From positions 1,697,501 through 1,761,500 of the forward strand of contig NZ_CP115463.1 of assembly GCF_027912495.1 (NCBI RefSeq): a DNA stretch of 64,000 bases. Direction: 5' to 3'. The DNA comes from Caulobacter sp. NIBR1757 (lineage in GTDB: Bacteria; Pseudomonadota; Alphaproteobacteria; Caulobacterales; Caulobacteraceae). The notes beneath the pieces were generated by a model, which saw nothing but the letters and a program-made list of their open reading frames with translations, had not been told where the DNA came from and ran no database searches. Below are positions 47,241-57,910 of the stretch, one piece after another; position 1 is the first letter of the stretch, and each line of letters opens with the position of its first letter. Position numbers and translations under genes: made by a program.

Positions 47241-48164
47241 ATGGCGGAAGTCACCGCTGCCCTCGTCAAGGAACTGCGCGAAAAGTCCGGCGCTGGCATG
47301 ATGGACTGCAAGAAGGCCCTCGTCGAAAACGACGGCAACATGGAACAGGCCACCGACTGGCTGCGCTCCAAGGGGCTGTCCAAGGCCGCCAAGAAGGCCG
47401 ACCGCGCCGCCGCTGAAGGCCTGGTCGCCGTGGCCCTGAAGAGCGACGGCGCCGGCATGACCGGCGCGGTCATCGAGCTGAACGCCGAAACCGACTTCGT
47501 GGCCCGCAACGACCTGTTCCAGGCCGCCGCCCGCAAGGTCGCGGCTGTCGCCCTCGGCACCGACGGCGACGTCGACGCCGTGCGCGCCGCCAAGACCGCC
47601 GACGGTGAAGTCGTCTCGGACATGGTCACCAACCTGATCGCCACCATCGGCGAGAACATGGCCGTGCGCCGCTCGGCCCGGTTCAGCGTCGCCAAGGGCT
47701 CGGTCTCGGCCTACGTCCACAACGCCGTCGCCCCGGAACTGGGCAAGATCGGCGTGCTGGTCGCTCTGGAAGGCGATGGCGATCAAGCCACGCTGCAGGA
47801 GCTGGGCCGCAAGATCGCCATGCACGTGGCCGCCACCAACCCGCTGTCGCTGTCGTCGGAAGACCTCGACCCGGCGGCCGTGGAGCGTGAGCGCGCCGTG
47901 CTGACCGAGAAGGCCAAGGAAGAAGGCCGGCCGGAAAACATGATCGCCAAGATCGTCGACGGCCAGATCTCCAAGTTCCAGCGTGAAGTCGTGCTGCTCG
48001 AGCAGCCCTTCGTCATGAACCCCGACCAGACCATCAAGGCGCTGGTCGCCGAAGCCGGCGCGACCATCAAGGGTTTCGTCCGTCTGGGCCTGGGTGAAGG
48101 CGTCGAAAAGGCCGAAGCGCCGGACTTCGCCGCTGAAGTGGCCTCGATGACCGGCGGGAACTGA
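47241..48164 (+). CDS. tsf: Elongation factor Ts
   Basis: EF-Ts exchanges GDP for GTP on EF-Tu. The 307-residue protein has the N-terminal UBA-like domain ([20 protein letters not shown]), the core motif TDFVARND and the segment [15 protein letters not shown] leader GAACTGGAGGACTGAAC precedes the ATG and contains a good ribosome binding site. The gene ends with a hairpin terminator before pyrH. Confidence 0.98.
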   Translation: MAEVTAALVKELREKSGAGMMDCKKALVENDGNMEQATDWLRSKGLSKAAKKADRAAAEGLVAVALKSDGAGMTGAVIELNAETDFVARNDLFQAAARKVAAVALGTDGDVDAVRAAKTADGEVVSDMVTNLIATIGENMAVRRSARFSVAKGSVSAYVHNAVAPELGKIGVLVALEGDGDQATLQELGRKIAMHVAATNPLSLSSEDLDPAAVERERAVLTEKAKEEGRPENMIAKIVDGQISKFQREVVLLEQPFVMNPDQTIKALVAEAGATIKGFVRLGLGEGVEKAEAPDFAAEVASMTGGN

Positions 48165-48188
48165 TCCGTCTGTCACCCGACTTAAAGA

Positions 48189-48218
48189 GGGCGCTCCCGG
48201 CTGACGCTGGGGGCGCCC
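48189..48218 (+). terminator. Hairpin terminator after tsf
   Basis: GGGCGCTCCC (48189-48198) and GGGGGCGCCC (48209-48218) form a 10-bp stem with one G-U pair and a 10-nt loop, followed by TTGGTTTAT. It is 25 bp after the tsf stop and 44 bp before pyrH. Confidence 0.6.
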
Positions 48219-48261
48219 TTGGTTTATGTAGATTTCCCGACTCAGGTGAGGGCCCTTTGGC

Positions 48262-48984
48262 ATGACCAAGCTGCGTTACAAGAAGGTGCTTCTGAAGGTT
48301 TCGGGCGAGGTGCTGATGGGCGAGACCGCCTTCGGCATCGACATGCCCACGGTCGAGGCCGTGGCTGAAGACATCAAACAGGTGGTCGAGGCCGGCGTCG
48401 AGCTCAGCCTGGTGATCGGCGGCGGCAACATCTTCCGCGGCATGGCCGGCGCCGCCAAGGGCATGGAACGGGCCAGCGCCGACTACATGGGCATGCTGGC
48501 CACGGTCATGAACGCCCTGGCCATGCAGGACGCGCTGGAGCGCATCGGGGTGCAGACCCGGGTGCAGTCGGCCATCCCCATGCCCACCGTCTGCGAGCCG
48601 CTGATCCGTCGGCGGGCCCAGCGGCATCTGGAAAAGGGCAGGGTGGTGATCTTCGCCGCCGGCACCGGCAACCCCTTCTTCACCACCGACTCCGGCGCGG
48701 CCCTGCGGGCGGCGGAGATGCAGAGCGACGCCCTGTTCAAGGGCACCAGCGTCGACGGCGTCTACACGGCCGATCCGAAGAAGGACAAGACCGCCACCCG
48801 CTATGACCGCCTGACCTATCACGACGTGCTGGCCAAGGACCTGAAGGTCATGGACGCGTCCGCGATCAGCCTGATGCGCGAGAACAAGATCCCCATCGTG
48901 GTGTTCTCGATCCGCGAGCGCGGCAACCTGCTGAAGGTGCTGCACGGCCAGGGCGTGCACACGGTGATCACCGAAGACTCCTGA
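48262..48984 (+). CDS. pyrH: UMP kinase
   Basis: PyrH phosphorylates UMP to UDP for pyrimidine nucleotide and cell-envelope precursor synthesis. The 240-residue amino-acid-kinase-fold protein has [13 protein letters not shown], the GGGNIFRG loop, [16 protein letters not shown] and [17 protein letters not shown]. It lies in the conserved rpsB-tsf-pyrH-frr order and is normal in length. Confidence 0.98.
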   Translation: MTKLRYKKVLLKVSGEVLMGETAFGIDMPTVEAVAEDIKQVVEAGVELSLVIGGGNIFRGMAGAAKGMERASADYMGMLATVMNALAMQDALERIGVQTRVQSAIPMPTVCEPLIRRRAQRHLEKGRVVIFAAGTGNPFFTTDSGAALRAAEMQSDALFKGTSVDGVYTADPKKDKTATRYDRLTYHDVLAKDLKVMDASAISLMRENKIPIVVFSIRERGNLLKVLHGQGVHTVITEDS

Positions 48985-49079
48985 TATACAAACCTGTTCA
49001 CGTGAAAACCGCGCGGCGGCTTGACGGGATTTGAAGACCTGTCCGCTATCGTCGCCGGTGAAAAGAGGAAGTGAAGACC

Positions 49080-49646
49080 ATGGCCAGTGGCGAAAAGCCC
49101 GTTGTAGCGACCTATGCCAGCCGGATGGACAAGGCGGTCGCCGCCCTGAAGGAAGAATTCAGCAGCCTGCGCACCGGCCGCGCCTCGGCCGGCCTGCTCG
49201 ACCAGGTGATGGTCGAGGCCTACGGCAACACCGTGCCGCTCAACACCGTCGCTTCGGTCAGCGTCCCCGAGCCGCGCTCGATCAGCGTCAACATCTGGGA
49301 CAAGGGCGTCGTCGTCTCGGTCGAGAAAGCCATCCGCTCGGCGGGCCTGGGCCTCAACCCGGTGGTCGAGGGCACCAACCTGCGCATTCCGATCCCGCCG
49401 CTGACCGAAGAGCGCCGCAAGGACCTGGCCAAGATCGCCGGCAAATACGCCGAGCAGCAGAAGATCGCCGTGCGCAACGTGCGCCGCGACGGCATGGACG
49501 ATGTCAAGAAGGCCCAGAAGGACTCGGTGATCACCGAGGACGAGCAGAAGAAGCTCGAGGCCGGCCTCCAGAAGGCCACCGACGAGCATGTCGCCAAGAT
49601 CGACGAAGCCTTGAAAATCAAGGAACAAGAGATCATGCAGGTCTGA
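49080..49646 (+). CDS. frr: Ribosome recycling factor
   Basis: RRF splits post-termination ribosomes together with EF-G. The 188-residue protein begins at the ATG at 49080, with AGAGGAAG a suitable distance upstream; a GTG at 49071 would overlap that site. Motifs include the domain I helix [19 protein letters not shown], the domain II strands [18 protein letters not shown] and [15 protein letters not shown]. About 95 bp separate it from pyrH. TTGACGG (49021) and GCTATCGT (49045) could be promoter elements but are 17 bp apart, longer than the Caulobacter norm. Confidence 0.97.
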   Translation: MASGEKPVVATYASRMDKAVAALKEEFSSLRTGRASAGLLDQVMVEAYGNTVPLNTVASVSVPEPRSISVNIWDKGVVVSVEKAIRSAGLGLNPVVEGTNLRIPIPPLTEERRKDLAKIAGKYAEQQKIAVRNVRRDGMDDVKKAQKDSVITEDEQKKLEAGLQKATDEHVAKIDEALKIKEQEIMQV

Positions 49647-49689
49647 TTGTCCGGATGCGCGCGGGACTCCGGATGAGACAGGGAAAGTG

Positions 49690-50478
49690 ATGCCCCCAAA
49701 GGATGGCGTACAACAGCGGGGTCAGGTCCCGGCCGGCGATCCGGGCGTGAGCCGGGATGGCGGCCTGCACGTCGCCATCATCATGGACGGCAACGGCCGC
49801 TGGGCGAAGCGCCGTGGGCTGCCGCGCACCCTGGGCCACCGCGAGGGCGTCAAGGCGCTGCGGCGCACGGTCGAGGGGGCGCCGGACATCGGCGTCTCCA
49901 CCCTGACAGTGTTCGGCTTCTCGACCGAGAACTGGCGTCGGCCGATGACCGAAGTCAGTGAGTTGATGAACCTGCTCAAGGCCTATGTCGAAAGCGACCT
50001 CGACCGCCTGGCCCGCGAAGGGGTAAAGGTCACCATCCTTGGCCGCCGGACCGGCCTGCGTCCCGACATCCTCGAGATCATCGAGCGGGCCGAGCGTCGC
50101 ACCGAAAACAACACCCGCTTCCGCCTGCAGGTGGCCTTCAACTACGGCGGCCAGGCCGACCTGGTCGATGCGGCCCGCAAGTTCGCCGAGGCCGTGGCCC
50201 GGGGCGAGGCCCGTCCTGAAGACCTCGACGAGCAGCTGTTCGAAAGCCATCTGTCGACGGCCGGCGTTCCGACCCCGGACGTCATTGTGCGCACCAGCGG
50301 GGAACGGCGCATCTCCAACTTCCTTCTATGGGAATGCGCCTACGCCGAACTCGTCTTCCAGGACGTCTACTGGCCGGACTACGGTCCCGATCACCTCGCC
50401 GCCGCGGTCGGGGAATTCCGCTCACGCGAGCGACGCTACGGCGGAGTGACGACCGATGACGTCCTCGCCACCGGCTAA
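49690..50478 (+). CDS. uppS: Isoprenyl (undecaprenyl) diphosphate synthase
   Basis: UppS builds undecaprenyl diphosphate, the lipid carrier for peptidoglycan and other surface polymers. The 262-residue cis-prenyltransferase has HVAIIMDGNGRWAKRRG with the catalytic Asp, TVFGFSTENWRRP, and the C-terminal RTSGERRISNFLLWE. About 25 polar residues precede the catalytic core. I start at the ATG at 49690 (a GTG is directly before it). It overlaps cdsA by 23 bp. Confidence 0.96.
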   Translation: MPPKDGVQQRGQVPAGDPGVSRDGGLHVAIIMDGNGRWAKRRGLPRTLGHREGVKALRRTVEGAPDIGVSTLTVFGFSTENWRRPMTEVSELMNLLKAYVESDLDRLAREGVKVTILGRRTGLRPDILEIIERAERRTENNTRFRLQVAFNYGGQADLVDAARKFAEAVARGEARPEDLDEQLFESHLSTAGVPTPDVIVRTSGERRISNFLLWECAYAELVFQDVYWPDYGPDHLAAAVGEFRSRERRYGGVTTDDVLATG

Positions 50479-51334
50479 ACGGTTCGACTGGAAGAACCTG
50501 CGGGTTCGCCTGATCTCCGCCTTCGCCATCATTCCGGCGGTGGCTTTGGCTGTCTGGCTGGGCGGCTGGACCTATACGGTGTTGATCTGCATCGTTGGCG
50601 CCCTGCTGGCCCGGGAGTGGGGCCGGCTGGTCGCGCCCTCGGCGCCGATCCGGGTTGGCCTGATCATTGGCGCCAGCGTCCTGGCCGCCATTGTCCTGGC
50701 CCATGTCGCCAGCATGGCCAGCCATGCCGGCTGGCCCGGCGCCGAACGCTGGTGGATCGCCGCCTGGGCTTCGATCGTGATCGGCAGCGGCCTGACCACC
50801 CTGGTCGCCTTCCGCCTGACCGCCCACGTGCCCGACGCCGCCTACGGGGTCATCTACATCGCCCCGGCCGGTATCGCGATGGTCTGGCTGCGCGACATGC
50901 CCGAGGGCGCGCCCTGGACCGTCTATCTGTTCGCCGTCACCTGGTGGACGGACATCATGGCCTACATCTGGGGCAACACCTTCAAGGGACCCAAGCTGTG
51001 GCCCCGGTTCTCGCCGAACAAGACCTGGAGCGGCTTCTGGGGCGGGCTGTTCGGGGCCATGCTGACCGGCGCCGTCGTCCTGGCCATCAGCAGCGCCTTC
51101 AACCATCCCTTCATCGGCTATCCGGGCGCCATCTTCGTCGGCCTGCTGACCGGTCTGGCGACCAGCGGCGGCGACCTGTGGGAATCGATGCTCAAGCGGC
51201 GGTTCGGCGTGAAAGATACCGGCGGCATCATTCCCGGTCACGGCGGCATGTTGGACCGGGTCGACGGGTTGATGTTCGCGGTCATGGTCGTCGCCGCCGC
51301 CCGTCTTGTGCAGCACTGGGGTTGGGGAATTTGA
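50456..51334 (+). CDS. cdsA: Phosphatidate cytidylyltransferase
   Basis: CdsA makes CDP-diacylglycerol, the branch point of phospholipid synthesis. The 292-residue protein has about eight membrane helices and the C-terminal family signature [20 protein letters not shown] followed by GMLDRVDGL. Its ATG lies inside the end of uppS. Its stop overlaps the dxr start by 4 bp, as in the conserved uppS-cdsA-dxr-rseP order. Confidence 0.97.
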   Translation: MTSSPPAKRFDWKNLRVRLISAFAIIPAVALAVWLGGWTYTVLICIVGALLAREWGRLVAPSAPIRVGLIIGASVLAAIVLAHVASMASHAGWPGAERWWIAAWASIVIGSGLTTLVAFRLTAHVPDAAYGVIYIAPAGIAMVWLRDMPEGAPWTVYLFAVTWWTDIMAYIWGNTFKGPKLWPRFSPNKTWSGFWGGLFGAMLTGAVVLAISSAFNHPFIGYPGAIFVGLLTGLATSGGDLWESMLKRRFGVKDTGGIIPGHGGMLDRVDGLMFAVMVVAAARLVQHWGWGI

Positions 51335-52524
51335 GCCGCACCGTCACCATCCTTGGATCCACCGGCTCGATCGGCGTCTCGACCCTCAGCCTGTTCGAGG
51401 AATCGCGCGTCGAGGTCGAGATTCTCGCCCTGACCGCCGGTCGCAATGTCGAGAAGCTGGCCGAGCAGGCCCTGAAATGGCGGCCCCGCTTGGCGGTGAT
51501 CGAGGACGAGACCCTGCTGCCGGTCCTGCGCGAGCGTCTGGCCGGCTCGGGCATCGAGACCGCGGCCGGGACCGGCGCGGTCAGGGCCGCCGCCGAACTT
51601 CCCGCCGAGTGGGTGATGTCGGCCATCGTCGGGGCCGCCGGCCTGGCCCCCACCCTGGCCGCCGCCCGACGCGGCGCCATCGTCGCCCTGGCCAACAAGG
51701 AAAGCCTGGTCTGCGGCGGCCCGGGCGTACTCGACGTGGCGCGGAAGGCCGGTGGGACGATCATCCCGGTCGATTCCGAGCATTCGGCCATATTTCAAGT
51801 GTTGCAGGATCCCTGCCGCGACAAGGTCGCCCGGCTGATTCTCACGGCGTCCGGCGGCCCGTTCCGCACCTGGACCTACGAGGCCATGCGCGCCGCCACG
51901 CCCGAACAGGCCGTCGCCCATCCCAACTGGAGCATGGGCGCCAAGATCAGCGTCGATTCGGCGACCATGATGAACAAGGGCCTGGAGATGGTGGAGGCCA
52001 GCTATCTGTTCGCCACCCCGGAGAACCAGATCGACATCGTCGTCCATCCGCAGTCCATCATCCATTCGATGGTCGAATACACGGACGGCTCGACATTGGC
52101 CCAGCTGGGGCCCCCGGACATGCGCAGTCCGATCGCCTGCGCCTGGGCCTGGCCGGACCGCCTGTCCTGGCCGGCGGCGCCGCTCGACCTGGCGGCCATC
52201 GGCCAGCTGACCTTCGAGGCCCCGGACCTCGTGCGATTCCCCGCCATCGCCATCGCCCGCGAAGCGTTGCGCATCGGCGGCCATGCCCCCGCCGCAATGA
52301 ACGCGGCTAATGAGGTGGCGGTCGGGGCCTTTCTTGACCGCCGTATCGGGTTTCTTGATATTGCCGGGTCCGTCCAGGATACGCTGGATCGCCTCAACGG
52401 CGGCGGGGAGCTGGGCGATCAGCCGGGGGGCGACGAACTGGAGGCTGCCATGATCATCGACGCCAGCGCCCGGCGCGTGGCCACCGAGGTCGTCAGTCGC
52501 CTCGCCGCCGCGCGCGCGGCTTGA
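51331..52524 (+). CDS. dxr: 1-deoxy-D-xylulose 5-phosphate reductoisomerase
   Basis: Dxr performs the first committed step of the MEP isoprenoid pathway, which feeds UppS. The 397-residue protein has the NADPH site [28 protein letters not shown], the metal-binding [12 protein letters not shown] and [15 protein letters not shown], and the C-terminal [14 protein letters not shown]. The start is TTG overlapping the cdsA stop by 4 bp; no ATG stands nearby in frame, and the residues match the family from there. Confidence 0.96.
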   Translation: MSRTVTILGSTGSIGVSTLSLFEESRVEVEILALTAGRNVEKLAEQALKWRPRLAVIEDETLLPVLRERLAGSGIETAAGTGAVRAAAELPAEWVMSAIVGAAGLAPTLAAARRGAIVALANKESLVCGGPGVLDVARKAGGTIIPVDSEHSAIFQVLQDPCRDKVARLILTASGGPFRTWTYEAMRAATPEQAVAHPNWSMGAKISVDSATMMNKGLEMVEASYLFATPENQIDIVVHPQSIIHSMVEYTDGSTLAQLGPPDMRSPIACAWAWPDRLSWPAAPLDLAAIGQLTFEAPDLVRFPAIAIAREALRIGGHAPAAMNAANEVAVGAFLDRRIGFLDIAGSVQDTLDRLNGGGELGDQPGGDELEAAMIIDASARRVATEVVSRLAAARAA

Positions 52525-52534
52525 GGGGGCGTTG

Positions 52535-53746
52535 ATGTCGGGCCTCCTCTTTACCCTCACCGCCGTCCTGGCGCTGCTGTTCGTGCTGTCGATCGTCGTG
52601 GTCGTTCACGAACTCGGCCACTTCTGGGCCGCCCGCCTGTTCGACACCGCCATCGACCGCTTCTCCGTCGGTTTCGGCAAGCCCATCCTTCACTGGCGCG
52701 ACAAGCAGGGCGTCCAGTGGCAGATCGCCCAGATCCCGCTCGGCGGCTATGTCCGCTTCGCGGGCGACGACAACGCCGCCAGCGTGCCTGACCAGGACGA
52801 TCTGGAGAGCCTCCGCCAGGACGTCGCGACAACCGAGGGCGAGGCGGCCCTGAAGCGCTACTTCCATTTCAAGCCGCTGTGGCAGCGGGCGATCATCGTC
52901 GCCGCCGGCCCGGTGTCGAACTTCATCCTGGCCATCGTGCTGTTCGCCGCCCTGGCCGTGTCTTTCGGGGTGATCTCGGTCGAGGCCAAGGTTGCAATCC
53001 GCAATCCGGCGGGTCCGGGCGCGGTCGCCGGCATTCGCGACGGCGACGTCATCCGGCGGATGAACGGCACGACGATCGCCAACTTCAACGATCTGGTGAA
53101 CTTCACCCGAACCCATGTCGGCGAACCGGTGCGGGTCGAAGTCCTTCGTGACGGCGCGCCCGTGATCCTGACGGCCGAGCCGACGCTCGAGCAGATGAAC
53201 GACAAGGTCAGCGGCCACATCAAGGTCGGTTCCCTGGGCCTGCAGACCCACAAGGACGCCAGGGTCGAGCGCCTGCGCCTCAACCCCGTCGAGGCCGTCG
53301 CCTACGGCGGCCAGACCACCTGGATGGTGCTCAGCACCACGGTGACCTACCTGGGCCGCGTCATCACCGGCAAACTGCCCGCCGACCAGATCGGCAGCCT
53401 GCTGGGAATCGGCAATACGGCCGGCAAGGTGGCCCAGGCCGGCGCCGAGGGCGCGCCCAACGCCGCCTGGGGGCTGCTGGGTTCGGTTGTCTCCCTGCTG
53501 GGCCTGGCCGCCTTCCTCTCGGTCAGCGTCGGCTTCATGAACCTTCTGCCGCTGCCGGTTCTCGATGGCGGTCATCTCGTTTTCTACGCCTACGAAGCCG
53601 TGGCCCGGCGGCCACTTCCGGCCCGTATCCAGGCCGTTTCATACCGCCTTGGTCTTGCCTTGCTCGTCGGTTTCATGTTGTTCGCCACCTGGAACGACCT
53701 CCAGCGGCTGCGTGTGTTCAATTTCCTGGGCGGCCTCTTCTCGTGA
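52535..53746 (+). CDS. rseP: RseP/RIP site-2 zinc metalloprotease
   Basis: An inner-membrane site-2 protease that cuts single-span proteins within the membrane, such as anti-sigma factors. The 403-residue protein has HELGH (H25, E26, H29) in helix 1, a single PDZ domain (about residues 140-220) with GPGAVAGIRDGDVIRRMNG, and the second metal motif MNLLPLPVLDGGHLVF with D344. A TTG one codon upstream is possible. bamA follows with a 4-bp overlap. Confidence 0.95.
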   Translation: MSGLLFTLTAVLALLFVLSIVVVVHELGHFWAARLFDTAIDRFSVGFGKPILHWRDKQGVQWQIAQIPLGGYVRFAGDDNAASVPDQDDLESLRQDVATTEGEAALKRYFHFKPLWQRAIIVAAGPVSNFILAIVLFAALAVSFGVISVEAKVAIRNPAGPGAVAGIRDGDVIRRMNGTTIANFNDLVNFTRTHVGEPVRVEVLRDGAPVILTAEPTLEQMNDKVSGHIKVGSLGLQTHKDARVERLRLNPVEAVAYGGQTTWMVLSTTVTYLGRVITGKLPADQIGSLLGIGNTAGKVAQAGAEGAPNAAWGLLGSVVSLLGLAAFLSVSVGFMNLLPLPVLDGGHLVFYAYEAVARRPLPARIQAVSYRLGLALLVGFMLFATWNDLQRLRVFNFLGGLFS

Positions 53747-56124
53747 GCCCGTTCGTATCCTTGATGGCAGACCTCATGATGCATTCTCGACGCCACGGCG
53801 CCGCCGTCCTCACGGGCCTGGCCCTGCTGATGGGATCGACGGCCCTGATGACGCCGGCGGCCGCCTTCGCCCAGTCGCAACAGGGCGTGGTGCAACGCAT
53901 CGTCGTCATCGGCAATGAGCGGATCGAAGCCTCCACCATCGCCTCCTATCTCCCGATCCAGCCGGGTGAAGCGGTCGATTCGGCCCGAATCGACCTGGCG
54001 CTGAAGACCCTGTTCCGCACGGAGCTCTTCGCCGATGTGAAGATCGACCTGCAGGGCGGCGACCTGAACATTCGCGTCGTCGAAAACCCGATCATCAACA
54101 AGGTGGTCTTCGAGGGCAATTCCTCGGTCAAGGACGACAAGATCAAGGAAGAGCTGACCATCCGGCCGCGGGGCATCTTCACCCGCGCCAAGGTCCAGTC
54201 CGACGTCCAGCGCATCATCGAACTCTACCGCCGCTCGGGCCGCATCTCGGCGACCGTGACGCCCAAGGTGGTCGAGCTGCCGCAGAAGCGCGTCGACCTG
54301 ATCTTTGAGATCAACGAAGGCCCCAAGAGCGGCGTCCTCGACGTCAACTTCCTGGGCAACGAGCAGTACTCGGACGGCGACCTCTCCGACGTGGTCGTGA
54401 CCAAGGAGAGCGCCTGGTACAAATTCCTGTCGACCAACGACAACTACGATCCCGACCGGCTCGAGTACGACAAGGAACAGCTGCGCAAGCACTACCGTAA
54501 CCGCGGCTACTACGACTTCCGCGTCGTCTCGGCCGTGGCCGAGCTGGCTCCGAACAAGAACGGCTTCGCCATCACCTACACGCTCGAAGAGGGCGTGAAG
54601 TACAAGTTCGGCAAGATCAGCGTCGAGACCGAGCTGAAGAAGCTGGACGGCACCGTGCTCGAACAGCTGCTGCCGATCCGCGCCGGCGAGCTCTATCAGG
54701 ACGAGAAGATCGAGCAGGCGACCGACGCCCTGACCTTCGCGGCCGGCGCCGCCGGCTTCGCCTTCGTCGACGTCCGCCCGCGCTACGTGCCCAACCGCGA
54801 GACCAAGACCGTCGATGTGGTCTTCTCGGTCCGTGAAGGCCCGCGCGTCTACATCGACCGCATCGACATCGTCGGTAACAACCGCACCCTCGACGCCGTC
54901 ATCCGCCGCGAAATGCTGGTGTCCGAAGGCGACGCCTACAACCGGGTCTACGTCGATCGCTCCAAGAGCCAGATTCGCGGCCTCGGCTACTTCAAGGAAG
55001 TCGATATCGAGGAAGTGCCGGGCACGGCGCCCGACCGCACCGGCCTGCGGGTCAAGGTGGAAGAGCAGCCCACCGGCGAACTGTCGTTCAGCGCCGGCTA
55101 CAGCTCGGTCGACCAACTGATCATCGATCTGGGCATTTCCGAGCGGAACTTCCGCGGTCGCGGCCAGAACCTGCGCGCCCGCGTCTCGGTCGGCTCGCTG
55201 CGCCAGCAGGTGGACTTCTCGTTCACCGAGCCGCGCTTCCTCGGCCGCGACCTGCTGGCCGGTGTCGATCTCTACACCTACCGCTACGATTTCAGCCAAC
55301 AGACGGCCTTCGACACCTCCTCGACCGGCATGAATCTGCGCGTCGGCTTCCCGCTGACCAGCAACGCCTCGATGGGCCTGCGCTACGTCCTGCGCAGCGA
55401 CAACGTCGATGTCGCCGACTCGCTCTGCACGACCGGATCGGTTTCGACCAGCCTCTGCGCCCAGCGCGGGTCGCGGATCACCTCCTCGCTCGGCTACACC
55501 GTGCGTCTGGACCGCAGGAACGATCCGCAAAGGCCGACCCGCGGCTTCTATGTCGAACTGTCGCAGGATCTCGCCGGCATCGGCGGCGACGTGAACTATC
55601 TGCGCACCGAAACCAACGGCGGCTGGTACTACGGGTTCAACAAGGACTTCATCTTCAGCGCCACCGGCTCGGCCGGCTACACGGCCGGCTGGCGCGGCGA
55701 CACGGTCCGCATCAACGACCGCTTCTACAAGGGCGGCAACACCTTCCGTGGCTTCGAAACGGCCGGTATCGGCCCGCGCGATACGGGCACGAACCGTGGC
55801 GACGCCCTGGGTGGCAAAATGTACGCCATCGGCACGGCCGAACTGACGGTTCCGACCTTCCTGCCCGAGCAGTATGGCATCAAGGCTTCGCTGTTCACCG
55901 ATGTCGGCACCGTCGGCCTGCTGGATGACGTCGACCGCCAGACCACCCCCGGCGTCTTCAATGAGGACATCAGGGATGACCTGGGCTTGCGCGCCTCGGC
56001 CGGCCTGTCGATTCACTGGCGCTCGCCGATGGGCCCCATCCGTTTCGACTTCAGCCAAGTTTTGGCCAAAGAAGACTACGACAAGACCGAAACGTTCCGG
56101 TTCTCCACCTCCACAAGGTTCTGA
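53743..56124 (+). CDS. bamA: Outer-membrane protein assembly factor BamA
   Basis: BamA is the core of the machine that folds beta-barrel proteins into the outer membrane. The 793-residue protein has a signal peptide ending in AAAFA near residue 43, five POTRA domains (about residues 50-430, beginning QRIVVIGNERIEASTIASYL) and a C-terminal 16-strand barrel with the loop-6 motif FRGF (R669). It ends in FRFSTSTRF with the terminal Phe needed for insertion. The GTG at 53743 overlaps rseP; an ATG at 53764 is an alternative start. Confidence 0.97.
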   Translation: MSPFVSLMADLMMHSRRHGAAVLTGLALLMGSTALMTPAAAFAQSQQGVVQRIVVIGNERIEASTIASYLPIQPGEAVDSARIDLALKTLFRTELFADVKIDLQGGDLNIRVVENPIINKVVFEGNSSVKDDKIKEELTIRPRGIFTRAKVQSDVQRIIELYRRSGRISATVTPKVVELPQKRVDLIFEINEGPKSGVLDVNFLGNEQYSDGDLSDVVVTKESAWYKFLSTNDNYDPDRLEYDKEQLRKHYRNRGYYDFRVVSAVAELAPNKNGFAITYTLEEGVKYKFGKISVETELKKLDGTVLEQLLPIRAGELYQDEKIEQATDALTFAAGAAGFAFVDVRPRYVPNRETKTVDVVFSVREGPRVYIDRIDIVGNNRTLDAVIRREMLVSEGDAYNRVYVDRSKSQIRGLGYFKEVDIEEVPGTAPDRTGLRVKVEEQPTGELSFSAGYSSVDQLIIDLGISERNFRGRGQNLRARVSVGSLRQQVDFSFTEPRFLGRDLLAGVDLYTYRYDFSQQTAFDTSSTGMNLRVGFPLTSNASMGLRYVLRSDNVDVADSLCTTGSVSTSLCAQRGSRITSSLGYTVRLDRRNDPQRPTRGFYVELSQDLAGIGGDVNYLRTETNGGWYYGFNKDFIFSATGSAGYTAGWRGDTVRINDRFYKGGNTFRGFETAGIGPRDTGTNRGDALGGKMYAIGTAELTVPTFLPEQYGIKASLFTDVGTVGLLDDVDRQTTPGVFNEDIRDDLGLRASAGLSIHWRSPMGPIRFDFSQVLAKEDYDKTETFRFSTSTRF

Positions 56125-56130
56125 TCTCTC

Positions 56131-56799
56131 ATGCACATCAAGTCCTTCGCGGCCCGCGCCGTCGGCGCGGTCGCCGTTCTGGCTTTCGCCAGCGCCGCCG
56201 TTGCCCAGACTGTCCCGCCCAAGCCGGCCGCCGCGCCGCCCAAGCCGGCCCAGCTGCCCGTCAACCACGCCGCCCCGATCCCCGGCTTCTGCATCTATGA
56301 CGTCAACGCCGTGGTCGCCACCTCGACCGTCGGCAAGTACGTCGACACCCGGCTCGAGGCGATCGCCAAGGTGGTCGACACCGAACTGCAGACCGAGGAG
56401 GCGGCGATCAACAAGGAAGCCACCGCCCTGCAGACCGCCGCCCAGGCTCCGGGCGCCGACGAGGCCACCCTCCAGAAGCGCGCCGTCGATCTGAAGACCC
56501 GCGCCAAGGCCTGGGACACCAAGGCCGCCCTGCGCAAGCGCGAGTACCAGGCCACCGCCCAGAAGGCCGGCATGCGGATCCTGACCGAAGTCGATCCGAT
56601 CGTCGTCCAGGTCTACCAGCAGAAGTCCTGCTCCATCCTGATCCGTCGTGAATCCGTGGCTCTGGGCAACCCCGCCATGGACATCACCCCGGCGGTGATC
56701 GCTGCCCTGAACACCAAGATCCAGCAGTTCCCGATCGATCGTGAGCGTCTGGACGGGCCGAAGCCGCCGCCGCCGATGCCCGCCAAGCCGACGAACTGA
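56131..56799 (+). CDS. OmpH/Skp family periplasmic chaperone
   Basis: A 222-residue protein of the OmpH (Skp) family, which holds unfolded outer-membrane proteins in the periplasm. It has a signal peptide (MHIKSFAARAVGAVAVLAF, cleaved after AVA), a Pro/Ala-rich stretch, then the family opening CIYDVNAVVATSTVGKYVDT and a helical arm region with LQTEEAAINKEATALQ. It stands between bamA and lpxD, its usual place. The C-terminal region after residue 150 is longer than in E. coli Skp. Confidence 0.88.
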   Translation: MHIKSFAARAVGAVAVLAFASAAVAQTVPPKPAAAPPKPAQLPVNHAAPIPGFCIYDVNAVVATSTVGKYVDTRLEAIAKVVDTELQTEEAAINKEATALQTAAQAPGADEATLQKRAVDLKTRAKAWDTKAALRKREYQATAQKAGMRILTEVDPIVVQVYQQKSCSILIRRESVALGNPAMDITPAVIAALNTKIQQFPIDRERLDGPKPPPPMPAKPTN

Positions 56800-56895
56800 G
56801 GCGACTCGGGATACTCCTTGGCGTCGGGCGGTCCAGATGGGCCGGCCCGGCGCCAGGGGCCCCGTCTATTTCCCGGGGTCGTGCTCGAGGACAAC

Positions 56896-57903
56896 ATGCC
56901 CGATCCCCGATTTTTTGAGGCCCTCGGCCCTCTGTCCCTGAGCCGGCTCGCCGAGCTGACCGGCGCCCGGATCGTCTCCGGGCCAGGCGATCTGATGATC
57001 GACGAGGCAGCCCCCCTCAATCGTGCCGACAGTCGCGGCATCGCCTTCATCGCCGACAAGAAATTCCTCGCCGAGCTCAAGGCGACGGGCGCTGGCGCCT
57101 GCTTTCTGCCCGAGGCCCTGGCGGGCGAAACACCGGAGGGCTGCATCGCGCTTGTCGTCGGCCGGCCTCAGGCGGCCTGGGCCATCGCGTCCGGCGCCTT
57201 GCACCGACCGATCCGCCAGCCGGCGGGCAGCGAACTGATCGATCCCTCGGCCATCCTCGAGCAGGGCGTCACCCTGGCCCCTGGCGCGGTCATCGGCCCC
57301 GGCGTGCGCATCGGCGCCGAGACCAGCATCGGGGCCGGAGCGGTCATCGGGCCCGGGGTCTCCATCGGCCGCCGCTGCCGGATCGGCCCGCGCGCCGTGG
57401 TCGGGTTCGCCCTGCTGGGCGACGGGGTCGCCCTGCATGCCGGCGCGGTGATCGGCGAGGCCGGATTTGGCGCCACGCCCGGCCCCGACGGCATCATCGA
57501 CATTCCCCAGCTGGGCCGCGTCATTCTGCAGGACAATGTGACGATCGGCGCCAATTCCTGCGTCGATCGCGGCGCCTGGGACGACACCGTCGTCGGCGAG
57601 AACACCAAAGTCGACAACCTCGTTCATATCGCCCACAACACCCGCGTCGGCCGCAACTGTGTGATGGCCGCCTATGTTGGTATTTCGGGCAGTGTCACCA
57701 TCGGCGATGGCGCGACGTTCGCGGGCAGGGCCGGGGTGGCCGACCATGTGAATATCGGCGCCGGCTCCATTGTTGGCGCGGCGGCCGGGGTCATGCGAGA
57801 TGTACCCCCCGGGGAGTTCTGGAGCGGCTATCCGGCCAAACCGGTGCGTGAGTGGTTGAAGGAGTCGGCGTGGTTGGCCCGGGCCGCGCGCCGCAAGGGG
57901 TAA
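56896..57903 (+). CDS. lpxD: UDP-3-O-(3-hydroxyacyl)glucosamine N-acyltransferase
   Basis: LpxD adds the second acyl chain in lipid A synthesis. The 335-residue protein has an N-terminal uridine-binding domain ([16 protein letters not shown]) and a left-handed beta-helix of hexapeptide repeats ([20 protein letters not shown]). The catalytic His lies in [13 protein letters not shown], and [13 protein letters not shown] is typical. I start at the ATG at 56896; the frame is open earlier, but the GTG at 56881 would add only five residues. Confidence 0.95.
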   Translation: MPDPRFFEALGPLSLSRLAELTGARIVSGPGDLMIDEAAPLNRADSRGIAFIADKKFLAELKATGAGACFLPEALAGETPEGCIALVVGRPQAAWAIASGALHRPIRQPAGSELIDPSAILEQGVTLAPGAVIGPGVRIGAETSIGAGAVIGPGVSIGRRCRIGPRAVVGFALLGDGVALHAGAVIGEAGFGATPGPDGIIDIPQLGRVILQDNVTIGANSCVDRGAWDDTVVGENTKVDNLVHIAHNTRVGRNCVMAAYVGISGSVTIGDGATFAGRAGVADHVNIGAGSIVGAAAGVMRDVPPGEFWSGYPAKPVREWLKESAWLARAARRKG

Positions 57904-57910
57904 GTCAGGT

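Noticed and set aside
49021..49052. TTGACGG and GCTATCGT before frr as a promoter
   Set aside because: Both elements match the Caulobacter consensus well but are 17 bp apart, outside the usual 10-14; kept only as a note in the frr entry.
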